From assembly GCA_937900065.1 (NCBI GenBank), contig CALCDS010000276.1, positions 1 to 12,137 of the forward strand: DNA of 12,137 nt, in the 5' to 3' direction. Positions 1-7,860 of this stretch are shown piece by piece. This DNA is from an uncultured Clostridiaceae bacterium. GTDB taxonomy: Bacteria; Bacillota; Clostridia; Clostridiales; Oxobacteraceae. The notes under the pieces were generated by a model that saw only the letters and a list, made by a program, of their open reading frames with translations, made no database searches and was not told where the DNA came from. The position numbers were made by a program, and so were the translations under genes. Position 1 is the stretch's first letter; each line of letters begins with the position of its first letter.

Positions 1-128
1 ACCACCGGCCAGTCTGATATATCAATGATTATATTTTCCCAAATCTATAAACATACTATCCCAATATAAGTATTTATTATATATAATTCTACAATAAAAC
101 AAACTACCAGTTAAATGCTTTCGGCAAA

Positions 129-155
129 AATATCAAGGTAATTTGTTTTGATATT
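129..155 (-). terminator. weak stem-loop downstream of the AraC-type regulator gene
   Basis: An 8-bp AT-only inverted repeat (AATATCAA / TTGATATT, 11-nt loop) lies about 100 bases past the regulator's stop codon. Read on the minus strand it is followed by a short run of T (TTTTTG). It could be a weak intrinsic terminator, but the stem has a single G:C pair per arm and such repeats arise easily in AT-rich DNA. Nothing else convincing is seen in 1-251, which holds no gene. Confidence 0.25.
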
Positions 156-251
156 CAGCTTTGTTTCATAATAAAATAGAATATAATTTTAGATCTAAAA
201 ATGGATAATATTGCCTTTGAAATACTGGTGGTTAAAATCACTTTCTCCATG

Positions 252-2486
252 TTAGTCTTTTACATCCTTTCGCATAACAAATCTGTATTCTCTCGGTGTT
301 TTTTGTGTATTTTTTTTAAAAAGTGTATAGAAATATTGAATATTTGCGAAACCAATTTGATTTGCTATATCTTTGATTGAGAAATTGCTGAAGCACAATA
401 AATGCTTTGCTTGTTCAATACGAACCTGCTTTATATATTCACTGATGGAAATGCCTTCAAATGAATGAAACAACTTTCCGAGATAAGAGCATGATATTCC
501 AATCTCATCAGCAAGACTCTGCGGTGAAAGGTTAGGGTCGCTGTAACTATTTTTAATTCTGCTTTTTAATTGTTCAATCAATCTAACATTTCTGCTCTGT
601 TTGTTATATTCTACCTGCTTTGAGATGCAATCAAACATGTAAAAAAATATGGCTGTAATTTCATCAAAATTATGTACCATATTAAATTTATCATCCAATG
701 CCTCTATTGTAGAGGGCAAAGATTCATCATTTTCCTGACCGAATAAGTTTTTATAGAGTGATAAAACAGTAAGGTATAATCGTTTAAATGTAAACATTAT
801 AGTATTGTAGCGATAATTGAGCATTGTCGCCAATATCAAATCGTACTTCTTTTTCGCTTGATCCGATTTACCACCCTTAAGTGCGCTTATCAGATCTGAT
901 TCGAGCTTAACCGGATATATATTATCTTCCAGTTTGTTATCAAGTATACTTTCGGATAAAACAGGACAATCAGGATAGAAGATGTGAAATGAAATGACTT
1001 CGCACATTCTGTTATAACATTTCTTGAGATTTCTGATTTCATAAATGGGCTTGCTATAAGCTACAAGGTTACAGTTTGAAATGCTATGAATTTGACCACA
1101 AATATAATGGAGACTATCAATATCCACCGATTGCAGCAGCAGGATGCTGTCTCCGTTCATAAAAATTCCCTCCACTATAGCTTGCGTGGCAATATCACGT
1201 ATTATTTTCATATATTCATCTAATCTATCACCGCATACCATTAAAAATGTGATAGGATTATTCAAATCTAGATGGATGTTATACATCTTAAAATTTTGTT
1301 TTATATTTTCAGCTTGAGGAACAGGATCTTTTAGTAACTGTTTTAAAAACTCACTTTTTAATAAAGAGGCATAAGATTCTTTGGTTTGGGCAGTATCCAG
1401 TGCATTCTCAACAATGAAATCAAGATTTTTAAGAATAGAGTTCATGTCTTCAGAACTTTCATTATTCACCTTGGCAATAGAGTGCAACATTTTATTAAAA
1501 GGTATATATATACGCATTAACATAATCAAAGAAATGCCTGCACCCATTAAAAATATAAGCATAATGATACTGAGTGTTTTCTCTTTTAACTCTGATAAAC
1601 CTTGCATACATTCCGAATAAGGCGCTATGCGAAAAAGATACCAATCATTGCAGTTAAGTTTTGAATAAATATAAAGCATCTTTTCCGGACGCGAAGAATC
1701 AATAAAATAACCATTACCATTATTTGAAACGAGTATATTTTTAATATTATGTCTATCTTTCCAGTCAATGTCATGAATAGAATTCATGGAATTTGCAATC
1801 ATATTGCCACTTTTATCTATAATAAGAGTATTAGAACCAGAGTCGGTTTGAAGCAAAACCTGGCTGATCCAATCGGAATATATATTGATGATCAACCCAT
1901 TATCAATGCTCTTCCCATCAGAATTCAATTCATACATGATATAAGTATATACATTTTGCACACCATCTGAATTCGGTTTATTTATAGTACGAAAAATAGG
2001 TGTAAGACGATCTTCAGGTTTACAGTTTTTGAAAAGCTTTACAGCATCCTGATCCTTAAATCTGATGCTGTTGTCCGAAACACTATCGCTGGTAGCATAT
2101 ATGCAATCCTGACGGCCATTGTAAACATATACAGAATGTACATAAGGATTGGAACTTGCAAATGCATTTAATTCACGGATTCCTGCGATCACATCAAAGT
2201 TCTTGATCATCTTTGCCTGACGCAGTCTACTTACTAATGGGTTATAAAAAGTTTGCATGCCTGAAATCTCAATAACTTCCTGTATGTGATTAGAAACGCT
2301 ATCAGCTTGAATTGACAGTTCATGGTTCAAAGAAGTAATTGTATTCAAAGTTACACGTTCAAAATTTTGATAGAGTACTACTGAAATGACGATTGTGGTA
2401 AACATAATAGTACTGATAAAAACAATCCAAGTCATTAAAGAATATTTGGATGAACTCTTTAAAAATATTTCGCGTAATCGCTTCAT
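252..2486 (-). CDS. membrane-anchored AraC-family transcriptional regulator with extracellular sensor domain
   Basis: A 744-residue one-component regulator. A short basic N-terminus precedes membrane segment 1 (about residues 17-39). An extracytoplasmic region of about 260 residues follows, then membrane segment 2 (about 305-328), a cytoplasmic linker, and a C-terminal AraC double helix-turn-helix (about 645-744) with the family pattern IANQIGF...YF..LFKK....TPREYR. The layout matches the YesN/two-Cache-like AraC regulators common in Clostridia and Paenibacilli, which usually control an adjacent ABC importer. The glycine usual before TPxxYR is Q here (KNTQKTPREYR). Start: ATG at 2486 is preferred over the in-frame GTG at 2498, because AAGGTG (2496-2501) sits 9 nt upstream of the ATG and overlaps the GTG. 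The gene is divergent from the transporter operon, so it is the likely regulator of that operon. The ligand is unknown; the extracellular domain is assigned by topology, not by a recognised motif. Confidence 0.9.
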   Translation of the reverse strand: MKRLREIFLKSSSKYSLMTWIVFISTIMFTTIVISVVLYQNFERVTLNTITSLNHELSIQADSVSNHIQEVIEISGMQTFYNPLVSRLRQAKMIKNFDVIAGIRELNAFASSNPYVHSVYVYNGRQDCIYATSDSVSDNSIRFKDQDAVKLFKNCKPEDRLTPIFRTINKPNSDGVQNVYTYIMYELNSDGKSIDNGLIINIYSDWISQVLLQTDSGSNTLIIDKSGNMIANSMNSIHDIDWKDRHNIKNILVSNNGNGYFIDSSRPEKMLYIYSKLNCNDWYLFRIAPYSECMQGLSELKEKTLSIIMLIFLMGAGISLIMLMRIYIPFNKMLHSIAKVNNESSEDMNSILKNLDFIVENALDTAQTKESYASLLKSEFLKQLLKDPVPQAENIKQNFKMYNIHLDLNNPITFLMVCGDRLDEYMKIIRDIATQAIVEGIFMNGDSILLLQSVDIDSLHYICGQIHSISNCNLVAYSKPIYEIRNLKKCYNRMCEVISFHIFYPDCPVLSESILDNKLEDNIYPVKLESDLISALKGGKSDQAKKKYDLILATMLNYRYNTIMFTFKRLYLTVLSLYKNLFGQENDESLPSTIEALDDKFNMVHNFDEITAIFFYMFDCISKQVEYNKQSRNVRLIEQLKSRIKNSYSDPNLSPQSLADEIGISCSYLGKLFHSFEGISISEYIKQVRIEQAKHLLCFSNFSIKDIANQIGFANIQYFYTLFKKNTQKTPREYRFVMRKDVKD

Positions 2487-2539
2487 AAAACAACACACCT
2501 TATAATTTTTAATTTCATTTCTTAATGGAGCCTAAGTTT

Positions 2540-2545
2540 ATTATA
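2540..2545 (-). promoter_or_regulatory. candidate -10 box of the AraC-type regulator gene
   Basis: A perfect TATAAT is read on the minus strand, about 54 nt upstream of the regulator ATG. No good -35 hexamer lies 16-18 nt upstream. TTGAAC is present, but with a spacing of about 23. A poor -35 would fit a promoter needing an activator, possibly the regulator itself. This is inferred from sequence alone. Confidence 0.35.
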
Positions 2546-2571
2546 AAGCATGTCATAAATTAAATTTAGTT

Positions 2572-2610
2572 CAAATTTTCATAATTTATATAAAATATTG
2601 CAAATTTCAT
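2572..2610. promoter_or_regulatory. possible AraC-type operator: two direct repeats of CAAATTT(T)CAT
   Basis: CAAATTTTCAT (2572-2582) and CAAATTTCAT (2601-2610) are near-identical direct repeats 29 bp apart, close to three helical turns. A weaker relative, TAATTTCATTT, lies at 2510-2520. They fall in the shared divergent promoter region, upstream of both candidate -10 boxes. AraC-family proteins commonly bind direct repeats. The region is very AT-rich, so chance repeats are a real possibility. Confidence 0.25.
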
Positions 2611-2644
2611 TACAAAATAGATTCTTACCCATCACATCGAATAT

Positions 2645-2673
2645 TTAAACTTTATTTTCCTATCATTTATATT
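2645..2673 (+). promoter_or_regulatory. candidate promoter of the transporter operon
   Basis: TTAAAC (2645-2650), a 17-nt spacer and TATATT (2668-2673) form a weak sigma-A-type promoter. Transcription would start near 2680, which is after the ATG at 2677 and before the GTG at 2734. This agrees with the GTG being the real start of the binding-protein gene. The -35 matches consensus poorly (3 of 6), as is usual for activator-dependent promoters. Confidence 0.3.
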
Positions 2674-2733
2674 AATATGAAATTAAAAAGTGTAGTAATG
2701 CACTTAATAAAACAAGAAAGGTCGTGTAGAAAA

Positions 2734-3780
2734 GTGAGCAAAGTAGTCAAAAAAGTTGGAGGTTTCGTTCTGGCGATTCTTATAGTGTTTTCTATAGCGG
2801 CATGCAATAATTCGCCTAAATCATCTGAAAGCTCTGTAAATTCTGAAGTCAAGGGGCCTTCAGGCACTGTTATGTTGTATTCGTCTTTAAAGGAAAACCA
2901 ACTTTCCGCAATTAAAGTAGGTTTTACTGCAAAATACCCTAACATTAAGATGGATTATTATGCAGCAGGTACCGGTAAATGCATGACTAAGATTGCAACC
3001 GAGCAGCAAAGCGGAAAAATTGCTGCAGATATGATCTGGGTAGGAGATCCTTCTAATTATGTAAGTTTTAAAGAACAAGGTATTTTGGAACCTTACAAGT
3101 CTCCTGAAGCTGAAAATATCGACTCAAAGTTCAAAGATCCTGATAATATGTTTGTTGGAGCACGTTTGATTGTAATGGGCTTTACATACAATACATCCGT
3201 TCCTAAAAATCATGTCCCAGAAACATGGGAAGATCTTCTTAAGCCGGAATTTAAGGATCAAATAGTTCTGTCTGATCCAACAGAATCTGGAACAACCCTT
3301 TATGCAATATCAGGTCTAGTTAACAATAGTGCATATGGCTGGGATTATTTCAAGAAACTCAAAGAAAACGGTGCAGAACTTGAAAGTGGAACCGAAGCTA
3401 CTCATAATAAGGTCGGCGCCGGCGCCTATAAAGTTTGCCTTGGCGTTGATTATGTAACAAATACACTTATAAAGCAGGGATCTACCATAGGCTTTGCTTA
3501 TCCTAAAAAAGACCTAATAGCTGTATCCAGTCCTATTGCCATTATAAAAGGTGCAAAGAATATGGAAAATGCAAAGCTATTGTATGATTACATATTATCT
3601 GAAGATGGTCAAAAAAACCTAGCCGAAAATCAATCAACTCCAATTCGCAAGGGTATAAACGTTAAAGGCAGCCTCACCATAGATGAAATTGCCTCAAGAG
3701 CAATGGAAGTGAACAGTGAAACTCTCGCAAAAGAGAAAGATGATATACTGAACAAATTTGATTCGATTTTCAAAAAATAA
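2734..3780 (+). CDS. ABC transporter solute-binding lipoprotein (Fe3+/organophosphate-type, FbpA/AfuA/PhnS-like)
   Basis: A 348-residue extracellular solute-binding lipoprotein of the family-1/family-6 periplasmic-binding-protein superfamily. From the chosen GTG, a basic N-region (VSKVVKK) precedes a hydrophobic stretch and the lipobox SIAAC, with the lipidated Cys at residue 24. Then comes an Asn/Ser-rich linker and the mature domain, beginning GTVMLYSSL. Recognisable family segments are the strand-hinge region around ADMIWVGDPSNY, VPETWEDLLKPEFK, and THNKVGAGAYKVCLGVDY (about residues 223-240). The last segment aligns with the stretch that carries the NYYW iron tyrosines in ferric-binding proteins; here only one Tyr is present. 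Start choice: ATG 2677 (19 residues longer) has no ribosome binding site and would place the basic residues too far from the membrane segment. GTG 2734 follows GAAAGG (2716-2721), with a rather long 12-nt spacing. It is the first gene of the operon. The substrate cannot be fixed from sequence. Confidence 0.88.
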   Translation: MSKVVKKVGGFVLAILIVFSIAACNNSPKSSESSVNSEVKGPSGTVMLYSSLKENQLSAIKVGFTAKYPNIKMDYYAAGTGKCMTKIATEQQSGKIAADMIWVGDPSNYVSFKEQGILEPYKSPEAENIDSKFKDPDNMFVGARLIVMGFTYNTSVPKNHVPETWEDLLKPEFKDQIVLSDPTESGTTLYAISGLVNNSAYGWDYFKKLKENGAELESGTEATHNKVGAGAYKVCLGVDYVTNTLIKQGSTIGFAYPKKDLIAVSSPIAIIKGAKNMENAKLLYDYILSEDGQKNLAENQSTPIRKGINVKGSLTIDEIASRAMEVNSETLAKEKDDILNKFDSIFKK

Positions 3781-3806
3781 TTAAATAGCGGAAAATTCCC
3801 TTTATC

Positions 3807-3862
3807 ATAAATGCGGGCTGCCGGATTCTTAAAAAGTTGAATGTTAAGCAGCCTGCATTTAT
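3807..3862 (+). promoter_or_regulatory. long stem-loop between binding-protein and ATPase genes
   Basis: The arms 3807-3821 and 3848-3862 pair over 15 bp with a single G:U wobble, closing a 26-nt loop. No T-run follows on either strand, so it is not a standard intrinsic terminator. In transporter operons of this layout, such intercistronic hairpins often protect the 3' end of the binding-protein message. That gives more lipoprotein than membrane components, which is the most likely role here. Confidence 0.6.
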
Positions 3863-3917
3863 AACAATATAAGATAAAAAACTTTGGAATGATATTATTT
3901 TAGAGGTGGGGATTCTT

Positions 3918-5003
3918 ATGGCAAGCGTAAAATTTGAAAACATTACTATAAACTATGGTAAGAAAAACATTATTAAAAACCTCTCTATGGATATCAGAGA
4001 AAATGAGATTATGGGTTTGGTAGGCCCATCCGGATGTGGCAAAACTACGCTTATACGTGCGCTCTGCGGTTTTATCAAGCCGGTTACAGGTAACATATAT
4101 TTGAATGATCACCTAGTATACAGTCAAGAGAAACGAATCAACATTCCTCCTGAAAAGCGAGGTATCGGTGTCGTATTCCAGGATTATGCGGTGTGGCCGC
4201 ATCTTTCTGTCTGGGAAAATGTCGTTTATCCTATGAAGAAACACAAGGTTCCGAAAGATGAAATACAAAAGCGTGCCACATATGCACTCGAACAGGTTCG
4301 AATGACAGGCTATGAAAGGCATATGCCGTCACAACTTTCCGGAGGCCAGCAGCAGCGTGTTGCAATCGCACGTGCATTAGTTTCTTCCGATGAACTCATT
4401 ATATTGGATGAACCAATTACCAATCTGGATGCAAAGTTGCGTGAAAAAATGATTATAGAGATACAAATGATTCAGAAAAAGATCGGAACTACTATTATTT
4501 ATATTACACATGACCAGGAGACTGCACTGAAGCTATGCAATCGTATTTCCATTATGGAACCGGACGGGACTCTTGTGCAGATAGGTACTGGTGAAGAGAT
4601 TACCAAAACTCCCAAAAACCGTTTCGTATTTACTTTTATTGGTGTTACAAATTTCATTCCTATCATAGAAAAAAATGGTTCATGGTATTTCAATGTGGAT
4701 GATGAAATTGAATTCTCTCATAATATGCCTGCAGGATACCTCAAGGGGAAGAAAAACGTGATGGGTATTCGCCCCACGGATATTATGTTCGATGAAAGCA
4801 GTAAGATAAAGGGAAAAATTGCTCATTCAGTATTCTTAGGTGATCAATATGATTATTTCGTACAGTTAGGAAGTAAGGAGCTACGCATACAGCGCAACTC
4901 TTTTGATATTGCTTCTGGCAGAGAATACAACGAAGGCGATATTGTTGGACTTAGTTTCCTGCATCCATACTATTTTGAAGATACAAAGGAGGCGTCATTA
5001 TGA
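3918..5003 (+). CDS. ABC transporter ATP-binding protein (first ATPase, FbpC/PotA-like)
   Basis: A 361-residue nucleotide-binding subunit that powers uptake through the adjacent permease. Visible motifs are an aromatic A-loop Tyr13, Walker A GPSGCGKTT (36-44), Q-loop Gln88 in VFQDYAVWPH, signature LSGGQ (140-144), Walker B LIILDE (160-165), D-loop NLD (169-171) and switch His198. About 130 C-terminal residues follow, resembling a TOBE-type regulatory domain. All catalytic residues are present. Start: ATG 3918 is chosen over GTG 3906 because GAGGTGG (3903-3909) lies just upstream of the ATG and covers the GTG. The stop codon overlaps the permease start as ATGA, so the two are translationally coupled. 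It is clearly related to, but distinct from, the second ATPase of the same operon. Confidence 0.93.
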   Translation: MASVKFENITINYGKKNIIKNLSMDIRENEIMGLVGPSGCGKTTLIRALCGFIKPVTGNIYLNDHLVYSQEKRINIPPEKRGIGVVFQDYAVWPHLSVWENVVYPMKKHKVPKDEIQKRATYALEQVRMTGYERHMPSQLSGGQQQRVAIARALVSSDELIILDEPITNLDAKLREKMIIEIQMIQKKIGTTIIYITHDQETALKLCNRISIMEPDGTLVQIGTGEEITKTPKNRFVFTFIGVTNFIPIIEKNGSWYFNVDDEIEFSHNMPAGYLKGKKNVMGIRPTDIMFDESSKIKGKIAHSVFLGDQYDYFVQLGSKELRIQRNSFDIASGREYNEGDIVGLSFLHPYYFEDTKEASL

Positions 5004-6730
5004 GTTTATTTAGGGCTGCAAGCCATCAAAACTCCGATTTATCAAAACTTGACGGTAAAAAAATCTCTCTTGATAATACTCTGACCATTCTAAGCTTCGT
5101 AATCCTCATCATTGTCGTAGTGATTCCAATGACAATGATTGTCTACAATACTTTCTTTTTTAAAGGTAAACTTGATACAAGGCTTTTTAACGAAATTATA
5201 GCAAACCCCGAGAATATCAGTGCAATGCGAAATACCATCATAGTTGCTTTCTGGGTAACCTTGTTTGGCACTATTATAGGTGTCTTCTTTGCATGGCTTC
5301 TTGGTCGCAGTGACATACCTTTAAAGGGCATGATGCGTAGTATGTTTACTATTCCTTATATGTTTCCGCCATTCTTCGGTGCAATGGCATGGGATCTGCT
5401 ACTTTCACCACGAGGTGGCTATTTTAATAAATGGTTTATGAATTTGACCGGTATGAAGACTGCACCGATTAATATAAATTCGCTGGGAGGCATTATATTT
5501 GTTGAGACAAGCTATTATTTTCCATTTGTATTCATGCAGGTTGTTTCTGCACTGGAACGTATGGACCCTACACTGGAAGAGTCAGCTCGCATAGCTGGTG
5601 CAGGCCAAGGTTATGTTATTCGCAAAATTACTCTACCATTGGTACGCCCTGCAATTTCTGCGGGTGCATTTTTGATTTTAATTTCATCTTTATCGCATTT
5701 TGGAGTACCCTCCATACTAGGGTTCTCGCAAAACATTTTCACACTTCCTACAAAGATCTATCAGCTCATCAGCCGAGCATCCGGAGAATTCCAGGGAATC
5801 CGAGAGGGTGCGGCGCTGTCAGTGCTGCTGGTCATTGTAGTTATGCTGGCATTGATTTTGCAAAAAATCGTACTTAAATCCGGCCGTTATGACATCATCA
5901 AGGGTAAAAGCATGCGACCTATGCTTATCAAACTTAGAAAAGCAAAATATCCATTACTGATTTTATCCTTTGCTTCGCTGTTTGTAATTGTGGTAGTTCC
6001 ATTGGTAATGATCTTCTTAGTCGGTTTACTCAAAGCCTATGGATTATCTTTAACGCCAAATAACTTTACTTTCAACAACTACAAAAACGTCCTTTTTGAA
6101 TCAAAGATGGTGAAAGACTCTATATTCAACAGTCTATTTTTATCAATATCCGCAGGATTAATTTGCATGTTCCTCGGGGTAATGGTAGCGTATGTCATAA
6201 ACAAGATTAAGCCTTACGGCAAGGGACTACTTGAAATTATTTCTGTATTGCCATATTCCATTCCAGGTATGGTATTAGCGATCGGCGTAATTCTTGCCTG
6301 GAGCGGTGCATTTGGTATTAATCTATACAACACGATATGGATTATCTTAATCGCTTATATTGCAAGATATCTCGCATTCTCAATGAAATCTGCGTCGGCT
6401 TCACTTCAGCAGGTACACTACTCGCTTGAGGAAGCCGCACGCTCATGCGGAGCATCTCATATGCAATCTTTAACCGACGTTACCGTTCCGCTTATTCGTC
6501 CGGCAATGGTATCTGGTTTCTTTCTTATTTTTCTACCAGCAATGCGAGAGTTGACTACTTCGGTCCTCCTATACGGCCCTTTCACTAGAACTTTGGGGGT
6601 CGCAATTTATTCACTCAAAACAGATGGTAATCTCGTACAGGCTTCAGCACTTGCATCATTCACTATACTACTTATCATTGTATGCAATGCTCTGGTGCGA
6701 TTCATTACAAAAGATAGAAAGGGTGTGTAA
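5000..6730 (+). CDS. fused two-domain ABC transporter permease (FbpB/ThiP/AfuB-like)
   Basis: A 576-residue polytopic membrane protein holding both permease halves in one chain, as in FbpB and ThiP. Roughly 12 membrane segments are visible, the first at about residues 30-53 and the second half starting near residue 315. Each half has an EAA loop that docks on an ATPase: LEESARIAGAG (192-202) and LEEAARSCGA (476-485), each followed by a LPLVRP or VPLIRP segment. The length fits the fused subfamily. The start ATG has an ideal AAGGAGG (4986-4992) 7 nt upstream and overlaps the preceding stop codon. The two EAA loops differ clearly, which may matter because two different ATPase genes flank this gene. 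Substrate identity is not deducible from the permease. Confidence 0.93.
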   Translation: MSLFRAASHQNSDLSKLDGKKISLDNTLTILSFVILIIVVVIPMTMIVYNTFFFKGKLDTRLFNEIIANPENISAMRNTIIVAFWVTLFGTIIGVFFAWLLGRSDIPLKGMMRSMFTIPYMFPPFFGAMAWDLLLSPRGGYFNKWFMNLTGMKTAPININSLGGIIFVETSYYFPFVFMQVVSALERMDPTLEESARIAGAGQGYVIRKITLPLVRPAISAGAFLILISSLSHFGVPSILGFSQNIFTLPTKIYQLISRASGEFQGIREGAALSVLLVIVVMLALILQKIVLKSGRYDIIKGKSMRPMLIKLRKAKYPLLILSFASLFVIVVVPLVMIFLVGLLKAYGLSLTPNNFTFNNYKNVLFESKMVKDSIFNSLFLSISAGLICMFLGVMVAYVINKIKPYGKGLLEIISVLPYSIPGMVLAIGVILAWSGAFGINLYNTIWIILIAYIARYLAFSMKSASASLQQVHYSLEEAARSCGASHMQSLTDVTVPLIRPAMVSGFFLIFLPAMRELTTSVLLYGPFTRTLGVAIYSLKTDGNLVQASALASFTILLIIVCNALVRFITKDRKGV

Positions 6731-6734
6731 ACCT

Positions 6735-7838
6735 ATGGATCAGATCGAACTTATTCATGTAAGCAAAAAATTTACAACAAAAACATTGGGCACGGTTACT
6801 GCGGTCAACAATTTAAACCTTAAGATAAAAGAAGGCGAATGTTTTTCAATACTCGGCCCTTCAGGCTGCGGCAAAACGACTACACTCCGTATGATTGCCG
6901 GTTTTGAAGATCTTAGCGATGGTGAAATCTACTTATCCGGACGCCCTGTGTCGGTAAAAGAAAAGAATCTATACATCCCTCCTGAAAAGAGAGGATTAGG
7001 AATGGTATTTCAGTCCTTTGCAGTTTGGCCTCACATGAACCTCTTTGAAAATGTTGCTTTTCCATTACGTGTACAGAATATCAATAAAACGGAAATCAAA
7101 AAGCGTGTAGAAGAAGCTCTTCACCATACCAATCTTGATGGAATGGGCAAAGCGTATCCATCCGATTTATCAGGCGGTCAGCAACAAAGAATTGCCCTCG
7201 CAAGAGCAATTATTACAAATCCAAAAGTCATGTTATTGGATGAACCTTTTTCAAATCTTGACCCAAAGACCCGTGAGTCTATGCGGTTTGAGATTAAAAA
7301 GTTACAAAAAAAGTTTAATTTCACCATTATATTTGTTACACATGATCAATCTGAGGCTATGGCAATTTCTGATCGCATGATGGTTATGGATATGGGCAAT
7401 ATTGTGCAGGTTGACACTCCAACTAACCTATATAATAAACCTATAAACAGGTTTGTACACAACTTCCTTGGTAAATCTAACTTTACAAGAGTCATTATTG
7501 AAAATAATAAAGTATATCCAAGAAATGATAAGTCTCAGCCTCTGTCCTGTGAATTGCCGAATAATGGAGAACGAGAAGCGGTTCTTGCAACAAGACCAAA
7601 TACCATCGAACTAAACCATACTAACGGTTATAAAACAAAAATTGAAAAACGTATCTTTTTAACCAATTACATAGAATACATAGTCAAGGTTGGCGATCAG
7701 ATTATCCAAGTTCAAACTCCACATTTTGATGAATTTAAAGAAGGTCAAACATGTTATGTTAAATTCCCAAGTGTTATGTGGTATAGTGCTGAAGAAGATT
7801 TGAAAGACAACGAAAGAGACTGCAGACAAATCATTTAA
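6735..7838 (+). CDS. ABC transporter ATP-binding protein (second ATPase, PotA/FbpC-like)
   Basis: A 367-residue nucleotide-binding subunit. Motifs are Walker A GPSGCGKTT (41-49), Q-loop Gln93 in VFQSFAVWPH, signature LSGGQ (145-149), Walker B VMLLDE (165-170), D-loop NLD (174-176) and switch His203. The C-terminal part (about 240-360) is TOBE-like, with the variable ATRPNTIEL and YVKFPS stretches. Catalytic residues are intact, so it is not a decayed copy. Start: ATG 6735 lies 4 nt after the permease stop, with AAAGGG about 11 nt upstream; longer in-frame readings run back inside the permease gene and are not credible. It is the last gene of the operon, followed by a strong terminator. With the first ATPase it could form a heterodimer on the fused permease, or it could serve as an alternative motor. 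Confidence 0.93.
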   Translation: MDQIELIHVSKKFTTKTLGTVTAVNNLNLKIKEGECFSILGPSGCGKTTTLRMIAGFEDLSDGEIYLSGRPVSVKEKNLYIPPEKRGLGMVFQSFAVWPHMNLFENVAFPLRVQNINKTEIKKRVEEALHHTNLDGMGKAYPSDLSGGQQQRIALARAIITNPKVMLLDEPFSNLDPKTRESMRFEIKKLQKKFNFTIIFVTHDQSEAMAISDRMMVMDMGNIVQVDTPTNLYNKPINRFVHNFLGKSNFTRVIIENNKVYPRNDKSQPLSCELPNNGEREAVLATRPNTIELNHTNGYKTKIEKRIFLTNYIEYIVKVGDQIIQVQTPHFDEFKEGQTCYVKFPSVMWYSAEEDLKDNERDCRQII

Positions 7839-7860
7839 ACAGTAATATTAACAGCCTCTT

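Noticed and set aside
188..202. Palindrome TTTTAGATCTAAAA.
   Set aside because: AT-rich 14-base palindromes are expected by chance, it lies beyond the regulator's 3' end, and it is not followed by a useful T-run.
1..233. Inverted relationship between ACCACCGGCCAGT at 1-13 and ACTGGTGGT at 225-233, as if a small element with inverted ends.
   Set aside because: Only nine bases pair, and that needs a 4-base interruption; flanking bases do not match and no internal gene or duplication is seen.
2555..2589. Inverted repeat ATAAATT / AATTTAT in the divergent promoter region.
   Set aside because: All A and T with a 21-nt spacer in very AT-rich DNA; weaker than the direct repeats reported for the same region.
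2667..2945. Minus-strand frame across the start of the binding-protein gene.
   Set aside because: It overlaps the clear lipoprotein signal and mature domain on the plus strand, has no homology signal I can see and no suitable ribosome binding site.
3413..3424. GGCGCCGGCGCC palindrome inside the binding-protein gene.
   Set aside because: It encodes ordinary Gly-Ala codons of the conserved VGAGAY stretch; no sign of a separate function.
6624..6734. Longer N-terminus for the second ATPase starting inside the permease gene.
   Set aside because: The extra 37 residues are an out-of-frame reading of the permease end; the ATG at 6735 begins exactly where family members begin.
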